Assembly: GCF_000284095.1 (NCBI RefSeq)
Contig: NC_017069.1
Location: 1-64,000 of the forward strand
Direction of reading: 5' to 3'
Source of the DNA: Selenomonas ruminantium subsp. lactilytica TAM6421
GTDB lineage: Bacteria; Bacillota; Negativicutes; Selenomonadales; Selenomonadaceae
DNA length: 64,000 bases
This document shows, piece by piece, positions 31,447 through 40,300 of the stretch (its first letter is position 1; each line of letters opens with the position of its first letter). The position numbers and the translations under genes are program-made. A model generated the notes under the pieces. It did no database searches and was not told the origin of the DNA. It was given only the letters and a program-made list of their open reading frames with translations.

Positions 31447-34400
31447 TTGAATTTTGATGCAAAAAACACCATATCGGACGAAAGATTTGCAGAAGAACTT
31501 TTAAAACCTTTTGTTCCCGGAGAGTTTAAAATCGACCTCCAGTTGTTTGGTAAGTCCAAAGGTAAGACTGTGGGTAAGATTTTGATTACGGCTGCAGCAT
31601 TCGCTTTTGGTGCTGGCCATGTGGGCATGAAGCTGTTTGGTGTAACCAAGTCATTGGTTGGCGGCATTATGGCATCTTCCTTGGTTGGCTCGATTTGGAT
31701 GATGGCTTCCTCTCGAAAAATGAACCAAAGTAGCCCTTCTATTCAGCGATTCGACAAAGCTCAAGAGAGCATGAGTAGCACGGCTCAAATCCCGGTTGTG
31801 TATGGTATGCGTAAAATTAGCGGAAATCAGACGTACCATGAAACCAACGCGAAACAGAACACCCTTCATAAACACGTTGTCCTTTGTGAAGGTGGCATCG
31901 AGGGCATTGTGTCTGTGTGTGCCAATGATTTGCTTATCCCGACCGGAGAGCAAGTTAAAGGCACTGTTTTTACAATTCAAAACGTCAAGTATGAGGACGC
32001 ACAAGCATGGAAAGACGGGAAAAACTTGCACCTGTATGCCAACGGAAAGGACGAGGTTATTTATCTGTGTAACAAGAAAGACGCAGACAAGTCTGACACG
32101 TTTTATGAATGGCAAGCAAGCACTAGCTCTTTGATTTCGTATATCAACCGTATGCGCATGGGCTGGCAGGCGTTTCCTTATGCAACGTCCTCAAAGTACC
32201 CGGGAGACCTGAAAGTTGAAACTCCTCAGCGTGAGCGGAGAGTTACCATTGGTACTTCCGAGGATTGCGATGAAAAAATATCAAAAGACCAGTTGACCAC
32301 TTATGAAAATTTGTGGAATGGGAGCTATAAGGTTTCTTTTGGTGAAGGTTCTGTCGGTGTTGCGATTGGCAGGTCTATTTTAAAGAAAAAGTATCACATC
32401 ACGGGGCGTTTGTCCGATGAGGTCTTTTATCGGGATGAGACATATTATGACCGTGGCTGCTACATGAATCCCCTTAGCGTAACTGCTAGCACCGTAACAG
32501 GCGGCACAAAATATACCTTTCACGATTGCGAAGCTCCCGATAACTACGAGGAGGTCGGCGGTTATCCGCATATGGCGTGGCTGGACATGACATTCCAGAC
32601 TTCCAACGAGTTGAACGGCAATCCGTCTGTGGACTGTATCGTCAAAGGGCGCAAGGTTTATGACCCCCGCTCAAAAACAACCGCATACAGTAATAACCCA
32701 GCCTTATGTGTGTTAGACTTTCTCACTAACAGGCGATATGGTTTAGGCGAGTGGGTAACAGAGGCTGACATTGACATTGATTCCTTTATTGAAGCTGCGA
32801 ATTACTGCGATGAGGAAATCACGGTCTACGATGCTGACGATACTCCGTTGAGGTCTAAGCGTTATGAGCTGAACATGATTGTTGACGAAAGGCAAGACGC
32901 TTCTCAGTGGCTTCAGGATATGTTGGCGAATTTCTGTGCATGGCTTGTAATATCCAAGGATAAAATCAAGCTGATGGTGGAGCAAGAATCTCCTGTCGTT
33001 CACAAGTTCGACGATGACAGTATTACCAGTATGACCATCACACCGATCAAAGCTAGCGATGTTCCTAATCATTATGAGATTTCCTTGTGTAATCCTGAAT
33101 CGAACTGGCGCGTAATTCAGGTTGTCTGTGACGATTATGCTGACCAAAAGCAACGAGGGAAAGTAATTTCCAAGACTGTTGAACTTAGTGGCGTAACTTC
33201 GCAGTCCCAAGCCCTCCGATTGGCAAGATTTTACAGTGACTATAACCTGAGCTGTCCTATCGTGGTCAGCTTTACCACTGGCATTGAGGCTATGGCACTG
33301 GAGCCGGGGGATGTAATCTCTGTTTCTTATCGGGATGCCTTAAAAGACATGCCTGTACGCATATCGGAAATCAGGGAAACGGACGAGAACGAGTTTGAAA
33401 TAACGGCGCGGCAGTATAACGGCGATATATACAGTGACGAACTCGGCGGCGGAATACAGACAAAGAGCTACACCATTGCAAAAGACATATCCGACGAGGA
33501 CTCTCCTTATTTTGTATTGACCAATGTCACGAACCTCAAGGCAATATCCCAACATCGAAAAAAAGAAGATGGCACAGTCGCATACGACATAGTTGTTTCC
33601 TTCGATCTGCCAACTCAGTATACGGTAAAATCCGCCAATGTCTATTATAAGCAAAACAACGCCCCTGTGAGCGAATCAGGCGTTATCCCAGAGGGGGTTG
33701 CTGCAGACGAGATAGGGTATCAATCGGAGTGGCGATGTGCGGGAGAATCTACTGGAACACTCAAAATCCCCAATGCGAAAATAGGCGATGTGTATAAAAT
33801 CCGAGTGGCCACCATAAGTAAAAGCGGGAAAGAACAGGACATCGAAGACTGCCCCGAGGTGTTGTGCAGGGTTACTGCGAGAGAAACAATTCCCTCTCAA
33901 CCGTATAATCTGACCTTTGATTTTACGAACGACTTTAGCTTTTCATGGAGCGACGTAGTGGATTCAGATGTGGTTTATTACGAACTGCGTTCTGACACCA
34001 ATAAAGGGAACCCAGTCGGTCTACTTGTAAAAACTGCTGCTCCTACTGCCACTGTGAAGCTGACCAGCAGGTCTGGTAAGGCTTATGTATATGCAGTTAA
34101 CCAGCAAGGAAAATACAGCTATCCTGCAGAATGTGAGTGGAACTACCCGAAGCCCGAAGCTCCCGACAAGATTACATTTAGTGAAACTCCCCGGGGTGTG
34201 CGAATCACTACACCGTTCTTCCCTGCAGGGATAAAAAAGGCAAGGCTTTACATTACGGGGGCGTCGTCTTCCGATGTGATTGACACTTTAAATCCTGTGT
34301 ATGATTTCAAGGGGTCTCCGTCTGTCTACTCTATTAGAGCGTGTTGGATTGACCTAATCGGAGAAGGATATGTTTCCCAGGAGTATTCGTTTACGGTAAA

Positions 34401-36225
34401 TCCCACGTTCAACCCTGACTGGATAGCCGATGGGAGCATGTCACTGGAAAAGATGGACGGTGTTATCAAAGGCGCTGTTAAGGACGCTCAAGACTCCGTT
34501 CCTCGCTTGAAAGAGATTACAGAAAACATTGACTCCATTGGAGTTGACATAACCGGTATCAACACCAGCATAGAAGGAATCAGCACAGACATAACCGGTA
34601 TCAACACCAACATAGAGGGAATTAACACCAATATTCTAAGCATTGAGGGGAATATAACGGAGCTGAAGAAGGCTGACGGCGAAATAACTGCTACTATCAC
34701 CAAAACAAATACTGAAACGCAGGAAAAATTTGCCAGTCAGCTGACACAGAAGGCCGAATCCATCATGGCCACTGTTGCAGCCAATAAAAAAGACCAAGAG
34801 TCAGAAGACGCTGCTCTTGCGTCACAAATCAAGCAAACGGCTGATAACATTAGTTCTGCGGTTGAAAAGAAAATCAGCGGTGTGAGAACTGACCTCTCTA
34901 AGTTAGACCAGAAGGCCGAATCCATCATGGCCACTGTTACCAAAAACAAAAACGAACAGGCCAAGACAAATGAAGACCTGGCTTCTCAAATTTCGCAAAC
35001 GGCAGAAAGTATCAGTGCTACTGTCGAGACAAAAATAAAGGGCGTAACCAGCGATATTTCCAAAGTAGACCAAAAGGCTGACGGTATCAGTGCCACGGTC
35101 GCTGCTAACAAGAAGGCACAGGATACTAAGAACGCTGAGCTGACTTCTCAAATCAAGCAGTCTGCCGATTCGGTAACTTCTGCTGTCCAAAAGAAGATTG
35201 ACGGTGTTGTAGGTGACATCTCAAAAGTAAGTCAACGTGCTGATTCCATAGAGTCTACTGTCTCCAAGAACAAAAAGGATTTCGACGAACAGCTGGCCAG
35301 TCAGCTCAAGCAAACGTCAGACTCTATCCTTTCGACGGTCGCTGCTAACAAGAAGGCACAGGATACTAAGAACGCTGAGCTGACTTCTCAAATCAAGCAG
35401 TCTGCCGATTCGGTAACTTCTGCTGTCCAAAAGAAGATTGACGGACTTACTTCCGATATTTCCAAAGTAGACCAAAAGGCTGACGGTATCAGTACCACTG
35501 TACAGAACCGCTTAGACGGCGAGGTCAACCCTAAAACTGGAAAGCGCGAAGGCGGCATAGTTGCTAGTATTTCCAAAGTAGACCAAAAAGCTGATGGGAT
35601 TAGCTCCACTGTACAAAAGAACAAGAAAGATACCGATTCGGAAATATCCCAAATAAAGCAAACCGCAAGCGCTCTTAGCACAACAGTGCAAACCAATAAG
35701 ACGAACACAGACAAAAGCATATCGGGGTTATCGTCAACAATCACTCAGCAGGCCAATTCAATCACTGCTATTGTTACGAACCTCGGCAAATCGCCTACAG
35801 CAAGCGGATATAGCGCCCTGACTCAGCTTCAAAATGGTATTAATGCGCGTGTAGTCAAAACGGATTTCAACGGCAAAAACATCATCAACCAAATCAACCT
35901 CACGGAAAAAGGTACAACCATTGATGGCCAATATCTGCATATTACAGGAACTACTCAAATCGAAAAAGATGTTATTGTGGGGGGCATGATAAAAGCCGGT
36001 TCAATTTCTACGCAAAAAATAGCCGCCGAGGCTGTTACATCTGACAAAATATCGTCAAGAGCTATTACTGCTGACAAATTGAATGTTAGCTCTTTATCAG
36101 CTATTAGCGCCAATATTGGTACGTTAAGAACAAAAGAAAGCGGTGCTCGTGTTGAAATTAGTAACAACTTAATACAGGTGTTTGATGAAAACGATAGATT
36201 GCGTGTTAAATTGGGGGTATGGTGA
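31447..36225 (+). CDS. Tail tip attachment / central fibre protein (gpJ-like)
   Basis: 1592 residues, TTG start behind AGGTGGTGAG. Residues ~35-90 are Gly-rich and hydrophobic (GKILITAAAFAFGAG). Then the conserved SSTAQIPVVYGMRKISG and the hub region with CVLDFLTNRRYGLGEW, MLANFCAWLVISKDKIKL and IVVSFTTGIEAMALEPGDVISV. Fibronectin-like repeats follow (~700-1000). Residues ~1015-1440 are coiled-coil repeats (SQIKQTADNISS, DQKAESIMATV), with a 110-bp exact duplication. The end resembles central fibre tips (GTTIDGQYLHITG). It joins tail to receptor. Confidence 0.92.
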   Translation: MNFDAKNTISDERFAEELLKPFVPGEFKIDLQLFGKSKGKTVGKILITAAAFAFGAGHVGMKLFGVTKSLVGGIMASSLVGSIWMMASSRKMNQSSPSIQRFDKAQESMSSTAQIPVVYGMRKISGNQTYHETNAKQNTLHKHVVLCEGGIEGIVSVCANDLLIPTGEQVKGTVFTIQNVKYEDAQAWKDGKNLHLYANGKDEVIYLCNKKDADKSDTFYEWQASTSSLISYINRMRMGWQAFPYATSSKYPGDLKVETPQRERRVTIGTSEDCDEKISKDQLTTYENLWNGSYKVSFGEGSVGVAIGRSILKKKYHITGRLSDEVFYRDETYYDRGCYMNPLSVTASTVTGGTKYTFHDCEAPDNYEEVGGYPHMAWLDMTFQTSNELNGNPSVDCIVKGRKVYDPRSKTTAYSNNPALCVLDFLTNRRYGLGEWVTEADIDIDSFIEAANYCDEEITVYDADDTPLRSKRYELNMIVDERQDASQWLQDMLANFCAWLVISKDKIKLMVEQESPVVHKFDDDSITSMTITPIKASDVPNHYEISLCNPESNWRVIQVVCDDYADQKQRGKVISKTVELSGVTSQSQALRLARFYSDYNLSCPIVVSFTTGIEAMALEPGDVISVSYRDALKDMPVRISEIRETDENEFEITARQYNGDIYSDELGGGIQTKSYTIAKDISDEDSPYFVLTNVTNLKAISQHRKKEDGTVAYDIVVSFDLPTQYTVKSANVYYKQNNAPVSESGVIPEGVAADEIGYQSEWRCAGESTGTLKIPNAKIGDVYKIRVATISKSGKEQDIEDCPEVLCRVTARETIPSQPYNLTFDFTNDFSFSWSDVVDSDVVYYELRSDTNKGNPVGLLVKTAAPTATVKLTSRSGKAYVYAVNQQGKYSYPAECEWNYPKPEAPDKITFSETPRGVRITTPFFPAGIKKARLYITGASSSDVIDTLNPVYDFKGSPSVYSIRACWIDLIGEGYVSQEYSFTVNPTFNPDWIADGSMSLEKMDGVIKGAVKDAQDSVPRLKEITENIDSIGVDITGINTSIEGISTDITGINTNIEGINTNILSIEGNITELKKADGEITATITKTNTETQEKFASQLTQKAESIMATVAANKKDQESEDAALASQIKQTADNISSAVEKKISGVRTDLSKLDQKAESIMATVTKNKNEQAKTNEDLASQISQTAESISATVETKIKGVTSDISKVDQKADGISATVAANKKAQDTKNAELTSQIKQSADSVTSAVQKKIDGVVGDISKVSQRADSIESTVSKNKKDFDEQLASQLKQTSDSILSTVAANKKAQDTKNAELTSQIKQSADSVTSAVQKKIDGLTSDISKVDQKADGISTTVQNRLDGEVNPKTGKREGGIVASISKVDQKADGISSTVQKNKKDTDSEISQIKQTASALSTTVQTNKTNTDKSISGLSSTITQQANSITAIVTNLGKSPTASGYSALTQLQNGINARVVKTDFNGKNIINQINLTEKGTTIDGQYLHITGTTQIEKDVIVGGMIKAGSISTQKIAAEAVTSDKISSRAITADKLNVSSLSAISANIGTLRTKESGARVEISNNLIQVFDENDRLRVKLGVW
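35095..35444 (+). repeat. 110-bp exact duplication in the fibre stalk
   Basis: 35095-35204 and 35335-35444 are identical, 240 bases (80 codons) apart. A further ~40-base block (CGATATTTCC...GGTATCAGT) also recurs at 35052 and 35453. The unit encodes about 36 residues of stalk coiled coil. This looks like recent recombination. Confidence 0.85.
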
Positions 36226-36563
36226 TGCCAGCGGGATTGTCTGTTTTTGACGATAAAGGAAATAGTCGCCTGTGTTCGTCAAACTTTATTTTTAATGAAA
36301 TAGGTACATTTGTGGCACAACACGGCCTCCCCCAAGAGATTACCGACGATAGAATTATAGGAAAAAGGATTGCATGTTTTATAAAGTCCGTTGAGCAGAT
36401 ACAAGACGGCGCGTATATATCTTATGCTTATCCAAATGGCATATCCATTGACAACAACAAAATACAATGGAGTTATAATGGTAATTTCAGCTACGACAAA
36501 CGCGCAGGTCTTTCCGAATCGTATAAAATTTATAGAGTTATTTATTCTTATGGGTGGTATTGA
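36225..36563 (+). CDS. Tail-tip accessory protein, 112 aa
   Basis: Start set at MPAGLSVFDDKGN, overlapping the gpJ stop; GGGGGT is seven bases upstream. The sequence starts like DUF6453-type proteins beside gpJ (GLSVFDDKGNSRLCSS) and is beta-rich. Probably a small receptor-binding or fibre-associated protein. Family name is from memory, so it is tentative. Confidence 0.65.
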   Translation: MPAGLSVFDDKGNSRLCSSNFIFNEIGTFVAQHGLPQEITDDRIIGKRIACFIKSVEQIQDGAYISYAYPNGISIDNNKIQWSYNGNFSYDKRAGLSESYKIYRVIYSYGWY

Positions 36564-37379
36564 ATGAGCACATACTTAGAAGTAAAAAACGATCTTGACA
36601 TCGTACAGGTAGATGATACTCATAAAACTTTAAAAATAATCAGAGAGGGAACGCTGTCTGCCTCTTATTCTCGAGGAGAAATGTGCGGCTTTGCCTTAGA
36701 GGAAAATGAGTGTTTTGCTGTTTTTGCTGTTGCGTCAGGAGTGCTGTTGTGTGTCTCTCCCTTAATTTACGATGGCAAGTTGGTATACTACGTGTCAAGC
36801 GATGGCGCCCCAATATCATATAAGACAATAGGGTATTTGTGCTCATCCGATAAAATGCTTCACGGGGCCGGCATAGAGGTATACACCGATAAGGGCGAAT
36901 TGACTTATAGTTCTTTTTTCAAGTCAATGAATTATGTCTTATATAAAAACATCCCCCCTAGTTCTAAAATATGGTCAGGGACAGGACGTGACACCCCAGA
37001 GTCAAAGGCACAATCTCGACTGATAGATAATGGCAATTATTGGGAAAGCTACGCTTACAATGGGCAATCTCCTTTTGTCTTACCGCAGTCTATTCCCTGT
37101 GTTCACAGTGGCTCTATAAACCCATTTTATACAGGGTGGCAAGGGGCTAACCCCAACTATGGAGCATTTACCTGTGGAGGCTTTCGTTTTACCGATAGAA
37201 ACAAAATCGAAATTCTTTCTCCTCTCATTGAGTTTGGCGCTCAAAAAATAATCGGAGTTGGCGATTTTAGTCAGCTCACTTACAGAGATTACCATTCTGG
37301 AAGTGGAATGAACGAGGTAAACCATTATAGCGGGGCTATGGCAATATACTATGATTTTCATATTTTTGAACCCATATAG
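36564..37379 (+). CDS. Hypothetical tail protein, 271 aa
   Basis: ATG directly follows the previous stop (TGAATG). Beta-rich and aromatic: SYSRGEMCGFALEENECFAVFAVASGVLLCVSPL, WSGTGRDTPESKAQ, QGANPNYGAFTCGGFRFTDRNKIEI. Ends AIYYDFHIFEPI. It lies between the central fibre and side fibre genes, so it is likely part of the adsorption apparatus. Not recognised. Confidence 0.68.
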   Translation: MSTYLEVKNDLDIVQVDDTHKTLKIIREGTLSASYSRGEMCGFALEENECFAVFAVASGVLLCVSPLIYDGKLVYYVSSDGAPISYKTIGYLCSSDKMLHGAGIEVYTDKGELTYSSFFKSMNYVLYKNIPPSSKIWSGTGRDTPESKAQSRLIDNGNYWESYAYNGQSPFVLPQSIPCVHSGSINPFYTGWQGANPNYGAFTCGGFRFTDRNKIEILSPLIEFGAQKIIGVGDFSQLTYRDYHSGSGMNEVNHYSGAMAIYYDFHIFEPI

Positions 37380-37395
37380 TAAGGAGTGATTTGTT

Positions 37396-40300
37396 ATTTA
37401 CAATCAGGGATTTCAATTCTTAGAGCAAAGAGATTCTGACGATACTATCCAGCGGGAAGGCGTCGTTTCTAAAAAAAGCCCATTTAGTACATCAGATAAC
37501 AAAGGTATTTATGATGTGATTGCGGAAAATTTGCGCTGGTTGAAAGATACACTGGATAGCGTAAGCAATTCGGATGAGCTTTCTGCCATCCGTGATGACA
37601 TTCAAAACATGTATAACGACATGAGAACCAATGAGAAATTCGGTTCGATTGAAGCTACGGAACAGGCTAAGATTGCTACGGAACAGGCCAGCGTTGCAAC
37701 AGAAAAGGCTGTCGAAGCGGCTCAGGCTTTGTCCGATATGAAAGCGGAAACATCGTCTGTGGCCGACAATATGCGGGTAATCAAAAACAACATCGCAGAC
37801 ATAAAGAAATATCTTGAAGAAATTGCGGCATTGCAAAAGGACGTTGCGGATAATGCTCAGGTCGCCACCAATCATGCTGGGGTTGCAAAAACCAAAGCAG
37901 CTGAGGCTGCTGTCTCCGAGACCAATGCAAAAAATTCTGCGGATAACGCATCTTTGTCTGAAGCTAATGCGAAAACGTCTGAAAACAAGGCTCTTGCTAG
38001 TGAAAAGGCAGCCAAAACTTCCGAGACCAATGCTAAAGCCTCCGAAACGGCTAGTAAAGCCAGTGAAACCAACGCAAAAAACTCTGAAACGGCTAGTAAG
38101 GCTAGCGAAACGGCCAGCTCCTCCAGTGCGTCTGCGGCCAAAACTTCCGAGACCAATGCTAAAGCCTCTGAAACGGCTAGTAAAGCCAGTGAAACGGCGG
38201 CTAAAGCATCCGAGGCCAACGCTAAAGCCAGCGAACAGGCAGCAAGTGCCAGCGAGAGCAAGTCAAAAACCAGTGAGGCTAATGCGCGAAACGCCGAGGC
38301 CGGGGCCAAAACATCCGAAACTAACGCAAAAAACTCCGAAACGGCTAGTAAGGCTAGCGAGAAAGCGGCTAAGACCAGCGAAGAAAACGCCCAAAAATGG
38401 AGCGAGGGCACGCCTGATAGCACTATAGACAGTGACGGCAATGTGATTAATCATTATTCCTCTAAGCACCATGCAGAGCAGTCTACCTTGAGTGCAAGTG
38501 AAGCTAAGGCTTCTGCAACCAACGCCAAAACGGCGGAGGCCAACGCCAAAAGCCATGAGCAAAAATCACTGGAATATAGAGATAGCGCTGGAATGCAAGC
38601 AAAAAACGCAAAAGATAGCGCAAAAAACGCAAAAGATAGTGAAACCAACGCCAAGGAATACGAGTCGAAGTCTAAGGAGCATAGAGATGATGCTATGAAC
38701 TGGGCTGAAGGTTCTATCCCCGACTCCGTGGACGAAAACGGCAATCCTGTAAAACATTGCTCTGCCAAACATTATGCTGAAAGCGCTAACGACTGCTCCG
38801 ACAAGGCAAAAGCCAGTGAGACGCAGGCTAAAGCCTCCGAAACAAAAGCGGCGGCATCAGAGTCCAGCGCCAAAAAAAGCGAGACTAATTCCAAAACATC
38901 CGAGACCAACGCAAAAAACTCCGAAGCAAAAGCGCGGAGCTGGGCAGAATCTTCCGATGTCGTGGAAACAGAAACGGTGTCTGGTGAAACTATTAACCAC
39001 TATTCCTCTAAACATTATGCTCTTGAGGCCGAGAAGTCTTATAATAGCGCGTCTGCAAGTGAAACGGCTGCACAGTCCTCTATGAACAAATCGAAAGAGT
39101 ATATGGAGAAAGCGGCAAAATCCGAGACTAACGCAAAGGCCAGCGAAAATCTTGTAAAAGGTTATTCCGATAGTGCCACTGCTTCGGCAAACACTGCTAG
39201 CGAACAGGCTTCCGCTGCCAAGACTTCCGAGACTAATGCGGCAAACAGCGCAAGTTTAGCAAAAAAATGGGCTATGTCTGATACATCTCCAGACGGAGGG
39301 TTCGACGCTGTTGGGACTGGTGGTAAAACGCAATCAGCAAAAACATGGGCGACTCAAGCCAAGGAACAGGCTGTATCGGCAACAAACAAAGCCGCAGAAG
39401 CGTCCGAATATACCAAAACGGTAAAAGACGTACTAAAGCAAGCGCAAAGTATTCAGGCCACAATCGCCTCATCAAAAAGCGCAATGGAGTCATTAGCAGA
39501 ACAAACTAAAAATGCTCTTTCTGAGTCAAAATCCATTCGGGACAGCCTCTCCGACGTGGTGAAATACAAGGGGTCTGTCGAAAATTACTCCGATTTGCCG
39601 AAGGAAAATAATAAAATTGGCGACATGTATAACGTAAAAAACGCCGACAAAGCCAATGGTTGTAATGCCGGGGACAATGTTGTCTGGAACGGCACTGGCT
39701 GGGATAACCTGGGGGGCTTTATTGATGTTGATGACATTCTGAACGGTGGTAAAAATGCCAAGCTCGGTGAAGTAATAGCAACGTCTTTTACTGGTAAACT
39801 TATCGGCAACGCCGATACAGCTACCACGGCTGACAGTGCAAAGTCGGTCGCATGGGCAAATGTAAGCGGAAAACCAACCTCTATGCCCGCAAACGGCGGT
39901 ACTGCTGACAGAGCGTTAAAAGCTGACGTATGTACAGGCAACGCGGCCAGTGCTTCGAGTGTCGCGTGGGCTAATGTATCAGGTAAGCCTACTTCGTTCA
40001 CCCCTGCTTCTCATAACCACGATTCTTCTTACCCATCAACAACTGGAACAAGAGCAAGCGGAACGTGGGAAATTAGTATCACAGGTAAAGCGGCTACTGC
40101 TGGAACAGCCGACACCGCAACCGCATTGAAAATGAACGAGGGGACAAATGATAAATATCGCCCTGTTTGGTTTGAAGATGGTGTCACAAAATATAGAACG
40201 AATTATAACGACAAATTCCAATACAATCCCGCAACTGATTCTCTAAAAGTCGGTAGTATCACAGGTAAAGCGGCTACTGCTGGCACTGCCGACTCAGCTA

